Source: PGYR01 sp040264895 (GTDB lineage Bacteria; Bacteroidota; Ignavibacteria; Kapaibacteriales; UBA2268). Taken from it: a stretch of 64,000 nucleotides of DNA. Positions 33,594-42,941 of the stretch are shown piece after piece. The notes beneath the pieces are model-generated. The model saw only the letters and a list, made by a program, of their open reading frames with translations, ran no database searches and was not told where the DNA came from. The position numbers and the translations under genes were made by a program. The DNA lies in assembly GCA_040264895.1 (NCBI GenBank), contig JBDQHL010000003.1, forward strand, positions 4,548 to 68,547, written 5' to 3'. Position 1 is the first letter of the stretch. Each line of letters opens with the position of its first letter.

Positions 33594-34388
33594 CTAGTCT
33601 TGTTTAATAAATTTGTTTCTGATAAACTTTTGATTATTAGTTATAACTTCAATAATATACATCCCTTTGGACAAGGATTTAATGTCAAAAGATTGAATCG
33701 AAGTATAATTTCCGTTACCACTTAATATTGAGTTCCCATCAATATCATAAATTACATATCTACTAATATTTACATTCTCTTCAAGTGAAATAGTAATTCT
33801 ATTTTTCGTTGGGTTAGGATATAAGCTATATTGAGATTTAGCTAACATTTCTACATTGGATATTCTAGTATCAAAAGTTTGTTCAGTTCGGTATTCGAAT
33901 TTACATTCAACAAAGTCTTTGTCCCCGTATCCAAGACCAAGTGAGTCAATGTATGTAGTATTTGCATCAAGCTCTGTTGGGTCAAATTGAATATTAACTA
34001 TCACTTCACTATCTTCAGAAATCACCATTCCTGGTGACCAGGTTTCTGGTTCATAACCAACTATACTTAATCCTTGTTCTTCATTTTTTAATTCTACCCT
34101 AGTAATATATAATGGGGTATCCTCTGAAGGATTTCTAATAGTATCTTGCATAGTAACTGCTGAGTCAGTCATATAAATACTACCGAATTCATTTCTACTA
34201 GCTACATCAATTTCTGTAGGTGAGTAGCTAATAGTAATAGAGGTATCGTTATCAGAATCATCTTTAAACATAATTGTAGCACTAGCTGGTTGTGTTTTGT
34301 CTACAACTGTTAGCCACCATGATAATGTTCTTTGTTCACCAGGTATAAAGTTAGTATCATTAGTACATGGTGTAGTGCGAACATTTGC
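33594..34388 (-). pseudogene. 5'-truncated T9SS surface protein
   Basis: The frame ends in a full T9SS sorting domain (YSLYPNPTKNRITISLEENV; IKSLSKGMYIIEVITNNQKF). Leftward from 34388 it is open and reads NVRTTPCTNDTNFIPGEQRT, LSWWLTVVDKTQPASATIMF and KDDSDNDTSITISYSPTEID, a beta-sandwich region of an extracellular protein. There is no signal peptide, and an in-frame TGA lies just upstream (34389-34391). The open part overlaps, in another frame, the last 26 codons of the upstream membrane-protein gene. A deletion probably removed the 5' part and fused the remainder to that gene. An ATG at 34271 could give a 225-residue cytoplasmic fragment without export. Confidence 0.65.
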
Positions 34389-34822
34389 TCAGCTCCAATT
34401 TTCTGACCTAATTGAGCTATAACATATATTAGTAACGCTATACCTAATAGTACTGGCACATCTGTGTAAATTAAGTCATGATTACCGTTCATCTGCCACT
34501 CTAATCCACCCCAAACTAACAATCCAGCCATAAGCATAGCTATTGAGCCATAAGCGAATGCAAACAGAGTCCAAACACTTGATTTAGGGCTATATAACCC
34601 CCTAATCAAAGTTCCCTTTTCGTGTTCTTCTAACATCAAACTTAGTTCTGGCGACCAATAATGATTATCTTTTTCAGCTATTCGTATTTTTACCATTGCT
34701 TTAGCTACAGTGCCACCAAACTCATCGGTAGAATCAATTAATTTTTGGAAATGTACTCTGTGTTCTTCTAAAGTTCCAGAGCTTATCTTTTTGAACCGAG
34801 GTCTTAATTTGAAACTACTCAT
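34310..34822 (-). CDS. Conserved Bacteroidota membrane protein, possibly with a replaced C-terminus
   Basis: The 170-residue protein has a soluble N-terminal region with IRIAEKDNHYWSPELSLMLE and EEHEKGTLIRGLYSPKSSVW, then two transmembrane helices (near residues 85-105 and 120-140), then GQKIGAEQMFALHH. The HYWSPxLSL...GTxIRGLYxPxxxVWT pattern belongs to a small family common in Bacteroidota, of unknown function, whose members usually end shortly after the AxQM segment. The last 16-20 residues here coincide with out-of-frame T9SS coding sequence, so they are probably acquired by deletion. It follows murQ by 15 bases. Confidence 0.7.
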   Translation of the reverse strand: MSSFKLRPRFKKISSGTLEEHRVHFQKLIDSTDEFGGTVAKAMVKIRIAEKDNHYWSPELSLMLEEHEKGTLIRGLYSPKSSVWTLFAFAYGSIAMLMAGLLVWGGLEWQMNGNHDLIYTDVPVLLGIALLIYVIAQLGQKIGAEQMFALHHVLMILTLYLVNKEHYHGG

Positions 34823-34837
34823 AGACTACCTGCTGAT

Positions 34838-35761
34838 TTAATCAATTATCGCTTTTTTGATAAAGCCATTGTTCCTTTTTAGCTTATTTTTAGCTTCTTG
34901 CTTATCACAATTAGTCAAGTTCATAACAATTGCAGTTTTTACATGGTTTCCACTGTCATTTAGAAGCTTGGTTGCATTGTCATAACTAACATCACATATA
35001 CTCATAATTATCTTTTTTGAACGCTCTATCAGCTTCGAATTAGATTGCTTCAAATCGACCATTACATTACCATAAGTCTTCCCCATTCTAATCATAGCGG
35101 CTGAGGTAAGCATATTGAGTACCATTTTCTGAGCAGTCCCAGATTTCATTCTCGTGGAACCTGCAACAACTTCTGGGCCTACATCTGGAGAAATTACTAT
35201 ATCAGGTTTTACTGACAATGATTTTATTTTATCATGTCCGGCAGTAGTTACCAACATAGTCAAGCTTCCTATCTCGTTTGCTTTTTGCAGAGCACCCAAC
35301 ACGTATGGTGTTCTGCCTGAGGCGGCTAATCCACAAGCAATATCATTTGCATTAAGACCGGCTTCTAATACCTCGTTAACACCATTTTGTGGGTCATCTT
35401 CTGCCCCCTCTTGGGCAACAAACATCGCCTGCTTGCCACCTGCTATTTTGCCTTGAACTAATTCGTGTTCTGTTCCAAATGTTGGCGGACATTCAGACGC
35501 GTCTAATATTCCTAACCGGCCAGAAGTACCTGCACCGAAGTAGAACAAGCGACCACCTTTCTGAAATCTTTCAACTATTCCATCTAATGCTTTTACAATA
35601 TTATCAATCTCTTCTTCTACAGCATCAGCAATTTTTTTGTCTTCAGAGTTGATTATTTCTACAATAGTCTTAGTATCTGAAATATCAATATCCATTGAAT
35701 TAGGATTTAGCTGTTCAGTAGATAGGGAGCTAATTTCTTTGAATAATTCAGATTCAGGCAT
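34838..35761 (-). CDS. murQ: N-acetylmuramic acid 6-phosphate etherase
   Basis: The 307-residue SIS-family enzyme shows the MurQ patterns IVERFQKGGRLFYFGAGTSG, LGILDASECPPTFGT, IACGLAASGRTPYVLGAL and VAGSTRMKSGTAQKMVLNML. It cleaves the lactyl ether of MurNAc-6-P to give GlcNAc-6-P in peptidoglycan recycling. The catalytic Glu lies in DASECPPTFG. No anmK, murK or phosphotransferase is adjacent, so the source of MurNAc-6-P is not shown here. It overlaps the preceding lipoprotein by one base. Cytoplasmic. Confidence 0.95.
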   Translation of the reverse strand: MPESELFKEISSLSTEQLNPNSMDIDISDTKTIVEIINSEDKKIADAVEEEIDNIVKALDGIVERFQKGGRLFYFGAGTSGRLGILDASECPPTFGTEHELVQGKIAGGKQAMFVAQEGAEDDPQNGVNEVLEAGLNANDIACGLAASGRTPYVLGALQKANEIGSLTMLVTTAGHDKIKSLSVKPDIVISPDVGPEVVAGSTRMKSGTAQKMVLNMLTSAAMIRMGKTYGNVMVDLKQSNSKLIERSKKIIMSICDVSYDNATKLLNDSGNHVKTAIVMNLTNCDKQEAKNKLKRNNGFIKKAIID

Positions 35762-36294
35762 TATTGATAATCAATTGTATTTATTTCTACATTATTGTTT
35801 TGCATTTCATTGACCACTGATTCATAATCAGAATTAATTTCGCCAGATTTTAACCCATTTATAATATATGGCTCGCTTATAATTACAGTCCTAAAACTAT
35901 AATCGAAAGGAGGAAATACTACACCATCTGGGTGTGTGTCAAAATATTCGATTCTTACTTTCTCAAAACTATAATTAGGAACTAACTCAATCGAATAAGT
36001 AATTCCATTTTCATCAGTATAAACTTGTGTTTGAGGTAGCTCTACGTAGTTTGGGTCTAATTCAGTACCAATATTCAAATATGTTAGAAAGTAACCATAG
36101 TCTAATATATTATAGTTAATCTCAGGTGCATTGATTTCGGCGAAGTACCCTGGTGCATCTTGGTACTCACTCCAACTAAATTCATCCAACGTATAAACAA
36201 ATGTAGTATAATCAGATTTGTAGCTTGTTACTCTATCATCGCTACAAGAGCTAAGTGTTATTAAAGCAACTATAGTAAGTAATAGGTATTTCAT
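35761..36294 (-). CDS. Hypothetical lipoprotein upstream of murQ
   Basis: The 177-residue protein has a lipoprotein signal (MKYLLLTIVALITLSSCSDD, Cys17), then a Tyr/Asp-rich, probably beta-sandwich domain (YKSDYTTFVYTLDEFSWSEY; YFLTYLNIGTELDPNYVELP). No family recognised. Its stop overlaps the murQ start (TAATG), so it is translationally coupled to murQ and might be an envelope component linked to wall turnover, but that is only positional inference. Confidence 0.7.
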   Translation of the reverse strand: MKYLLLTIVALITLSSCSDDRVTSYKSDYTTFVYTLDEFSWSEYQDAPGYFAEINAPEINYNILDYGYFLTYLNIGTELDPNYVELPQTQVYTDENGITYSIELVPNYSFEKVRIEYFDTHPDGVVFPPFDYSFRTVIISEPYIINGLKSGEINSDYESVVNEMQNNNVEINTIDYQ

Positions 36295-36856
36295 AATTCT
36301 ATCCTTTATTATTATACAATATAATAAATGAAACGATGAAAATAGAATAAGGTTCTATTTAAATTAATTTTAAGAAATTCTAAGAATAATATCTACTTAA
36401 TTAATACACTTGAACTTATTAATTTCAGTAGCTATTTCGGTATTACTCTTCTTGTTTTTCATTAATAGAGTTTCGATGAAAAAGGACTCCTAATGGCGTT
36501 AAGCCACAATATTATTATGCCTTAGGAAATAAAAATACAATTACTATTTGCTACACTCGTTTTTATTCTATATTTTAGAATTGCAGCATAATTCGACAAA
36601 TCCAAAATGGATAAAACTACGTAAGTGTAATTGTGGAAAATTGAAAGTGCCTATAATGATTGGTGTGGATAATTCTCCCTTGCAATCAATAGGCAATTAA
36701 TCTTTAATTGCATCCACTTAGTTGTAATATTATTAAAAACTATAAATTGCCGAATTAGCCATTTATTCAAAAGTGAGAAACAGGTAAGTTTGTGATATCC
36801 CCGTGTTATGCTAAGTATAATCAAGTAGTTATTAATTTATTTTCAGGTGCCTCGAC
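36295..36856. other. 562-base spacer before nrdJ, with possible decayed hydrophobic fragments
   Basis: No intact gene. Two short rightward frames encode membrane-helix-like peptides (NLLISVAISVLLFLFFINRV near 36411-36492; IKIQLLFATLVFILYFRIAA near 36528-36593). These may be residues of a lost membrane protein or chance. TAAGTTTG at 36785-36792 fits the -7 consensus and lies 65 bases before nrdJ. I looked for a cobalamin riboswitch and for NrdR boxes and did not find convincing ones. Confidence 0.3.
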
Positions 36857-39800
36857 ATGAAATTTTCTAGATATTTAACAAAAGAAGACAGTAGCGTATA
36901 TGACTTGTTCAAATACACACATCGTGCGTCTTCAATAAAAAATCCAGATGGCTCTGCAGTTTTCGATATGAAAAATGTAGAAGTCCCTACAGGTTGGTCT
37001 CAGATGGCCACAGATATATTAGCCCAAAAATACTTTAGAAAAGCTGGTGTACCTCAGTTCGATGAAGACGGAAAGAAATTATTAGATGAAAATGGCGACC
37101 AGGTAACTGGCACTGAAAACTCTGTGAAGCAAGTTGTTCACCGTTTGGCTGGCACTTGGAGGCATTGGGGCGAGCAATATAACTACTTTGATACTAAAAA
37201 AGACGCTGAAATATTTTATGAAGAAGCTGCCTACATGCTTCTTAATCAATCGGCTGCACCAAACTCACCACAGTGGTTCAACACAGGTCTTAACTTCGCT
37301 TATGGCATAACTGGCAACAAGCAAGGTCACTACTATGTGAACCCAGATTCAGGTAAGATAGAAAAGTCGAAAGATGCATACACTAGACCTCAACCCCACG
37401 CATGTTTTATTCAGTCTGTTAGCGATGACATGCTCAACGAAGGTGGTATATTTGATCTAATTACTCGCGAAGCAAGAATATTCAAATTTGGTAGCGGTAC
37501 TGGATCAAATTTCTCACAAATAAGAAGTAGCGAAGAACCATTATCAGGAGGGGGGGTATCTTCTGGAATGATGAGCTTCTTGAAAATATTTGATAAAGCC
37601 GCAGGGGCAATCAAATCAGGTGGTACTACAAGGCGTGCAGCAAAGATGGTAGTGGTTGATATTGATCACCCAGATGTAGAGGAATTTATAGAGTGGAAAG
37701 CGAAGGAAGAAGAAAAAGTTGCAGCATTAGTAACTGGTTCTAAGATAAATAAGGTTTTCTTGTCAGCGATCATGGAAGAGGCAATTACTAACGGTGCTGA
37801 TGTAGAAAACAATAATGTATTGAAAGATTTAGTTAAGCGTGCTGTTCACCGTGGTGTTCCACTTAACTATATCGATAGAGTTCTTGATTTAGTAAAACAG
37901 GGATTCACTTCTATTGATATAGAAGAGTATGACACTCACTACGAGAGCGAAGCTTACAACACAGTTAGTGGTCAAAACGCTAATAACTCTGTCCGTGTTA
38001 CTAACGACTTTATGAAAGCTGTGGAAGCTGACGAAGAGTGGGAACTGAAGTGGAGAACTGATGAAAAACGCACAAGAAGACTAAGAGCAAGAGACCTATG
38101 GAACAAGATTAACTTATCAGCTTGGAAATCGGCTGACCCAGGTTTGCAGTATGATACTACTATTAACGAGTGGCACACTTGCCCAGAGTCAGGCAGAATT
38201 AATGCTTCTAATCCTTGTTCAGAGTATATGTTCTTAGACGATACTGCTTGTAACTTGGCGAGTTTGAACTTAATGAAGTTCTACAACGAAGAGACAAGCG
38301 AGTTTGATATAGAAGGTTACAAACACGCAATTAGAGTTTGGACTGTAATATTAGAAATCTCTGTGCTAATGGCACAGTTTCCATCGAAGAAAGTAGCTGA
38401 CTTGAGCTATAAATTCAGAACATTGGGTCTTGGATATGCAAACATTGGTACTTTACTAATGGTGAATGGTATTCCTTACGATTCGCAAGAGGCGTTGGCT
38501 TGGACAGGTGCTCTGACTTCTATCTTATGTGGTCAGGCATACACAACTTCATCTGAAATGGCGAAAGAACTTGGTACTTTCCCAGAATATGATTTGAACT
38601 CTAAGCACATGCTAAAAGTTATCCGTAACCACAGAAGAGCTTCTTATAATGTTAAGACTTCAGAATACGAAGGCCTAACAATCAGACCTCAAGGTATAGA
38701 TACAAGATTCTGTCCACAAGATATGTTAGTAGCGGCAAGAGAAGTGTGGGACAACGCACTAGAAATGGGTGAAAACCACGGTTACAGAAATGCACAAGTA
38801 ACAGTTATTGCTCCTACTGGAACTATTGGTCTGGTAATGGATTGTGATACTACTGGTATCGAACCAGACTTTGCAGTTGTAAAATACAAAAAATTAGCTG
38901 GTGGTGGATACTTCAAGATTGTAAATCAATCAGTAAGAAAAGCATTAGTTAAGCTAGGTTACACTGAAACAGAAATAGAAGAAATTGTAAAGTACAGTAA
39001 AGGTCATGGTACTTTGGTAGGTTGCCCAGCAATCAACAAAGCTACTTTGATGGAAAAAGGATTTACTGAAGAGAAATTGAAATTAGTTGAAGACCAATTA
39101 GACGACGTGTTTGATATTAAGTTTGCATTCAACAAATGGACATTGGGCGAAGACTTTATGATGAAGTTGGGTCTTAGTGACGAAGAAATTGCCGACTCAA
39201 ATCTGAACATATTAGGTGCTATTGGCTTCACGGCTGAAGAGATAGAAGAAGCAAACGACTATATATGTGGTACAATGATGATAGAAGGTGCACCGCACCT
39301 AAAAGAAGAACACCTACCAATATTCGACTGTGCTAATAAGTGCGGTAAGAAAGGTGAGAGATCAATTTCTTACATGGGTCACGTTAAGATGATGGCAGCG
39401 GCTCAACCGTTCATCTCTGGTGCTATCTCTAAGACTGTGAATATGTCTGGTGACGCATCTGTAAATAATATAAGCGAAGTGCACATGAAGTCATGGAAAC
39501 TGATGTTGAAAGCAATTGCTCTTTACAGAGATGGCTCTAAACTTTCACAACCATTGAACTCAGCTAACTATGACGATATGGACGAAGTAGTTCTATTAGG
39601 TGATGAGACTTCGCTTGATGAAACACTTGGTGCTAAAGAACTACACGAACACAGAGAAGGCAAATTGGTTCGCCAATCTCAAAGATACAAACTGCCTAAG
39701 AGAAGAAAAGGTATAATCAGAGAAGCTACAGTTGGTGGGCACAAGATATTCTTAAGAACTGGTGAGTACGAAGATGGCCAATTGGGTGAAATCTTCATAG

Positions 39801-40375
39801 ATATGTACAAAGAAGGTGCTGCTTACCGTGGAATGCTTAACAGCTTCGCAATCTTGGCTTCCAAAGCATTACAATATGGTGTGCCATTGGAAGAGCTTGT
39901 TGATACATTCACTTTCACTAGGTTCGAACCAGCTGGCATGGTACAAGGTCACGAAGCGATTAAGAACTCTACATCTATCTTAGATTATGTATTCCGTACT
40001 CTTGGTTATGACTACTTGCAGAGAAATGACTTAGTACATGTGTTCGACAATGATGCAGAAAAAACTGAACTGAACACTGATGCTGCTGCGCAATTGCAAG
40101 ATATTGAAGCAAGGGGCAACGACGGTAATGAAGGCGATCAGCCAGATGAAAAAGATATTGCAAAAAACAGATTAGACAGCCATTCTACTTTGAAGCTGAA
40201 AGCAGTAACAACTAACACTAAAAGTGGTGGTAACGCAAGAACTGCTGAGCTAAAAGAAGCAATGAGCTTGGGCTACACAGGTGAGATGTGCTCTACTTGT
40301 AGCTCATCGCGAGTGAAGCGCAACGGTAGCTGTACGGTCTGCGAGGACTGCGGCACAACGAGCGGCTGCTCGTAA
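36857..40375 (+). CDS. nrdJ: Adenosylcobalamin-dependent ribonucleotide reductase (class II)
   Basis: The 1172-residue single-chain enzyme has the class I/II fold signatures PNSPQWFNTGLN, HACFIQSVSDDM, FKFGSGTGSNFS, the active-site NPCSEYMFLDDTACNLASLN and APTGTIGLVMDCDTTGIEPD. A TSCPD-type domain follows near residue 950 (ATVGGHKIFLRTGEYEDG). It ends in a Cys-rich zinc-ribbon tail (MCSTCSSSRVKRNGSC; CEDCGTTSGCS) that also supplies the reducing thiols. It makes deoxyribonucleotides using coenzyme B12, independent of oxygen. Complete; no intein or ATP-cone domain seen. It has its own promoter region and a strong terminator. Confidence 0.96.
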   Translation: MKFSRYLTKEDSSVYDLFKYTHRASSIKNPDGSAVFDMKNVEVPTGWSQMATDILAQKYFRKAGVPQFDEDGKKLLDENGDQVTGTENSVKQVVHRLAGTWRHWGEQYNYFDTKKDAEIFYEEAAYMLLNQSAAPNSPQWFNTGLNFAYGITGNKQGHYYVNPDSGKIEKSKDAYTRPQPHACFIQSVSDDMLNEGGIFDLITREARIFKFGSGTGSNFSQIRSSEEPLSGGGVSSGMMSFLKIFDKAAGAIKSGGTTRRAAKMVVVDIDHPDVEEFIEWKAKEEEKVAALVTGSKINKVFLSAIMEEAITNGADVENNNVLKDLVKRAVHRGVPLNYIDRVLDLVKQGFTSIDIEEYDTHYESEAYNTVSGQNANNSVRVTNDFMKAVEADEEWELKWRTDEKRTRRLRARDLWNKINLSAWKSADPGLQYDTTINEWHTCPESGRINASNPCSEYMFLDDTACNLASLNLMKFYNEETSEFDIEGYKHAIRVWTVILEISVLMAQFPSKKVADLSYKFRTLGLGYANIGTLLMVNGIPYDSQEALAWTGALTSILCGQAYTTSSEMAKELGTFPEYDLNSKHMLKVIRNHRRASYNVKTSEYEGLTIRPQGIDTRFCPQDMLVAAREVWDNALEMGENHGYRNAQVTVIAPTGTIGLVMDCDTTGIEPDFAVVKYKKLAGGGYFKIVNQSVRKALVKLGYTETEIEEIVKYSKGHGTLVGCPAINKATLMEKGFTEEKLKLVEDQLDDVFDIKFAFNKWTLGEDFMMKLGLSDEEIADSNLNILGAIGFTAEEIEEANDYICGTMMIEGAPHLKEEHLPIFDCANKCGKKGERSISYMGHVKMMAAAQPFISGAISKTVNMSGDASVNNISEVHMKSWKLMLKAIALYRDGSKLSQPLNSANYDDMDEVVLLGDETSLDETLGAKELHEHREGKLVRQSQRYKLPKRRKGIIREATVGGHKIFLRTGEYEDGQLGEIFIDMYKEGAAYRGMLNSFAILASKALQYGVPLEELVDTFTFTRFEPAGMVQGHEAIKNSTSILDYVFRTLGYDYLQRNDLVHVFDNDAEKTELNTDAAAQLQDIEARGNDGNEGDQPDEKDIAKNRLDSHSTLKLKAVTTNTKSGGNARTAELKEAMSLGYTGEMCSTCSSSRVKRNGSCTVCEDCGTTSGCS

Positions 40376-40394
40376 GAGTTTTGATGATAATTAT

Positions 40395-40429
40395 AATCCC
40401 TGTTCTGAAAAGAATGGGGATTTTTTTTT
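40395..40429 (+). terminator. Terminator of nrdJ
   Basis: An 11-bp stem (ATCCCTGTTCT with AGAATGGGGAT, including two G-T pairs) closed by a GAAA tetraloop is followed by nine Ts, about 20 bases after the stop codon. Confidence 0.85.
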
Positions 40430-40734
40430 GGGTGAGCGAAAAATTGTCGTCGGAACTGTCCTCCGCTGCGTGTGAAGCCAAAGGCATTAGCGGAGGTGTC
40501 TTTTGCTAAAAAGCAAAAGACGGAGGTGGACGAAGAGCTGTCATTGCGAGAAATATCAGTTTACTGATATTTTGTGGCAATCTATCTTGTTCAAAGCAGA
40601 CAGCCGCGCTACGCTCGCTGTGACATTTTATTCCTCCTCAGTCAGAAACAAGTTTCTGCCAGCTCCTCCAGAGGAGTAGAAGAGCTCAGACATAAACAAT
40701 ACGCCTCTACGATAAAATAAAACAAGCCCGACTA
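40430..40734. repeat. Palindrome-rich extragenic repeat block
   Basis: This gap has visibly higher GC than its surroundings and several nested palindromes. CCTCCGCT/AGCGGAGG occurs at 40460-40467 and 40489-40496. GTCTTTTGCT-AAAA-AGCAAAAGAC spans 40498-40521. AAATATCAG-TTTA-CTGATATTT (40551-40572) is framed by GTCATTGCGAG and GTGGCAATCT. The last pair is the outer arm of a REP-like element seen in many bacterial genomes (GTCATTGCGAG...GGCAATCT). No reading frame is supported. It may also include the promoter side of nothing on the right, since the toxin gene converges into it. Confidence 0.6.
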
Positions 40735-41037
40735 TTATAATTCTAACTTGTTCTTGTCTTTTCTATTAGAGAAAAAGGAGAGTATAATTATTTCATCATC
40801 TTTTACAGTATAATACATTGTATTATATTTTAATATTACAGCTCTTCTTATGTGAGGTAGTTCCTGACTTGATAGATAAAGCTCTAGTTTGTCAGCAATT
40901 AAAGTAAGTATATGTTCTAGTTTTTGAACTAATCGACGAATGACTGAATCGGGGAAACTCTTTTCTAAATAGGAAATAGTATCTTCTAGTTCTGCCTTAG
41001 CATTATTTGTCCAGCTGACTTTATAACCATTTTTCAT
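40735..41037 (-). CDS. RelE/ParE-family toxin
   Basis: The 100-residue basic protein follows the ParE pattern: YKVSWTNNAKAELEDTISYL, a central helix with FPDSVIRRLVQKLEHILTLI, then beta-strands HIRRAVILKYNTMYYTVKDD and EIIILSFFSNRKDKNKL. ParE members poison DNA gyrase and RelE members cleave mRNA; the exact target cannot be told. Its start overlaps the antitoxin's end by 17 bases, as is usual for toxin-antitoxin pairs, and the gene ends in the repeat block. Intact. Confidence 0.85.
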   Translation of the reverse strand: MKNGYKVSWTNNAKAELEDTISYLEKSFPDSVIRRLVQKLEHILTLIADKLELYLSSQELPHIRRAVILKYNTMYYTVKDDEIIILSFFSNRKDKNKLEL

Positions 41038-41254
41038 ACAACTTCTTTACTTCTGAGTTAGAAATAGTATTATTATTGTCCAAATCGTTTAAGCCCTTTT
41101 TGATAGAAGTCTTTTCGGACTCGGAAATTTCACTCCACCAGTCGCTGTCTAACTTATTGCGTAAGGCAAGTAAATCAGAGATAATACTTTCATCTTTCAA
41201 TGAGGCTAACCATTGAATCAATTCGACTTTTGAGTTTGATAGATTGTTATTCAT
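41021..41254 (-). CDS. Antitoxin of the ParE-type pair
   Basis: The 77-residue acidic protein (VELIQWLASLKDESIISDLL; DSDWWSEISESEKTSIKKGL; DNNNTISNSEVKKLYEKWL) matches the small antitoxins found before ParE-like toxins in Bacteroidota, with the DWWxxL/ISxxxKxxIxxGLxDLD core that wraps the toxin. It is upstream of and overlapping the toxin gene. It probably neutralises the toxin and represses the pair. No operator palindrome was identified in the short upstream region. Confidence 0.82.
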   Translation of the reverse strand: MNNNLSNSKVELIQWLASLKDESIISDLLALRNKLDSDWWSEISESEKTSIKKGLNDLDNNNTISNSEVKKLYEKWL

Positions 41255-41393
41255 AATATTATATATTCATACATTACAAAACAGTTGTAGTCCAATATAA
41301 CGAATAGGGATCTAAATACTTTATTCTATTCACAATACTTTTCATTTAATTACTTATATTCTAATAGCTGAACACCATCAAACCCAAAACTAA

Positions 41394-42818
41394 ATGAGAA
41401 TATTACTAACAGGAGCAACAGGATATATAGGCAAAAGATTGCTACCCCTGTTAGTAGAAGATGGGCACCATGTAGTTTGTTGCGTAAGAGATAAAACTCG
41501 ATTCAACTACCCAGACTCGTTAGAAGAAAACATATCAATCGTTGAGATTGATTTGTTAGAAGAAAAGTCACTCTCAGCAATTCCCAACGATATTGATGTT
41601 GCTTTTTACCTAGTCCACTCTATGTCATCTTTTGACAATTACAAAGAACTGGAGAAGCAATCAGCGCAAAACTTTAGAAATAGATTAAGCAATACAAATG
41701 TAGAACAAGTAATCTACCTAAGCGGTATAACAAATGAATCTGAACTATCAGAACACCTGCAATCAAGGAAAAATGTTGAAGATGAATTAGAAAAAGGTGA
41801 TTATAATTTTACTTGTTTGCGAGCTGGGATTATAGTTGGTTCAGGAAGTGCCTCGTTTGAAATAATTCGTGATTTGGTTGAAAAGCTTTTTATTATGATA
41901 GCACCAAAATGGCTACAAACTCGCTGTCAACCCATTGGTATATCGGATGTACTTACTTTTTTAAAGAAGTCAATAGGACAAAAAGAAACCTATAATAGAA
42001 ATTTTGACATTGGTTGTTATGATATACTAACTTATGAAGAGATGCTTTTGCAATTTGCCGAAGTTCGTAATCTGAATAGAACTATCATTACAGTACCTCT
42101 GATGACTCCACGCCTTTCATCTTATTGGTTATACTTTGTAACATCCACCTCATACAAATTAGCTCGTTCACTAGTTGATAGCATGAAAGTGGAAGTAGTT
42201 TGCAGAAACCATGATATTAATAAAATACTGAATGTAGAACCAATATCTTTCAAAGAGGCCATCCAAAATGCGTTTAAACGAATAGAAGACAACAATATAG
42301 TTTCTAGCTGGAAAGACTCATTTGCAAGTAGTGGCATTGATTTCAACATTACGGAATTCATAAAAGTGCCAGAACACGGAACGTTTACAGATGTGAAGAC
42401 TTTTGATATAGATGATAGAGAAAGAGTAACTCAGAATGTATGGCAAATAGGTGGAGATAATGGCTGGTACTATGGTAATTGGCTATGGGAGATACGTGGT
42501 TTGATGGATAAATTTGCTGGAGGTGTTGGTCTAAGAAGAGGTAGAACAAGCCCCAATTCCCTATCTGCAGGCGATGCTTTAGATTTTTGGCGTGTCCTTT
42601 ATGCTAATAAAAAAGAAGGTAGGCTTTTACTATTCGCAGAAATGAAATTGCCAGGTGAAGCATGGCTAGAATTCAAAGTTGATGATAATAAAATTACACA
42701 AACAGCTACATTCAGACCACTGGGTTTAATTGGTAGAATGTATTGGTATTCAGTATTGCCTTTCCATGGATTTATATTCAAAGGGATGTTGAGTAACATT
42801 AAAGACAGGAAAGATTAA
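41394..42818 (+). CDS. SDR-family NAD(P)-binding protein with DUF2867 domain
   Basis: The 474-residue protein has an N-terminal atypical-SDR Rossmann domain (MRILLTGATGYIGKRLLPLL; AFYLVHSMSSFDNYKELEKQ; QVIYLSGITNESE). From about residue 320 comes a DUF2867 domain (VWQIGGDNGWYYGNWLWEIR; GLRRGRTSPNSLSAGDALDF; WRVLYANKKEGRLLLFAEMK). Such fusions are annotated as NAD-dependent epimerase/oxidoreductase-like, with unknown substrate, possibly acting on lipids or quinones. A C-terminal hydrophobic segment may associate with the membrane. It is a single gene between the toxin-antitoxin pair (divergent) and dinB. Confidence 0.85.
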   Translation: MRILLTGATGYIGKRLLPLLVEDGHHVVCCVRDKTRFNYPDSLEENISIVEIDLLEEKSLSAIPNDIDVAFYLVHSMSSFDNYKELEKQSAQNFRNRLSNTNVEQVIYLSGITNESELSEHLQSRKNVEDELEKGDYNFTCLRAGIIVGSGSASFEIIRDLVEKLFIMIAPKWLQTRCQPIGISDVLTFLKKSIGQKETYNRNFDIGCYDILTYEEMLLQFAEVRNLNRTIITVPLMTPRLSSYWLYFVTSTSYKLARSLVDSMKVEVVCRNHDINKILNVEPISFKEAIQNAFKRIEDNNIVSSWKDSFASSGIDFNITEFIKVPEHGTFTDVKTFDIDDRERVTQNVWQIGGDNGWYYGNWLWEIRGLMDKFAGGVGLRRGRTSPNSLSAGDALDFWRVLYANKKEGRLLLFAEMKLPGEAWLEFKVDDNKITQTATFRPLGLIGRMYWYSVLPFHGFIFKGMLSNIKDRKD

Positions 42819-42941
42819 ATCTCTAAATTCTAATTTATTATTAAAATTATTCCTTATATTTGTTCATCTCTCTTAGTTCTTTTTACCTCTCTCATTTTTT
42901 ATAAAATTAACAAGCTGAAAAATTGCTTAATCATTATAAAA

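Noticed and set aside
36295..36856. Cobalamin riboswitch or NrdR boxes upstream of nrdJ
   Set aside because: AGCCACAAT near 36500 vaguely recalls a B12-box, but the surrounding helices and the conserved GCCACTG context are absent; no paired NrdR boxes were found.
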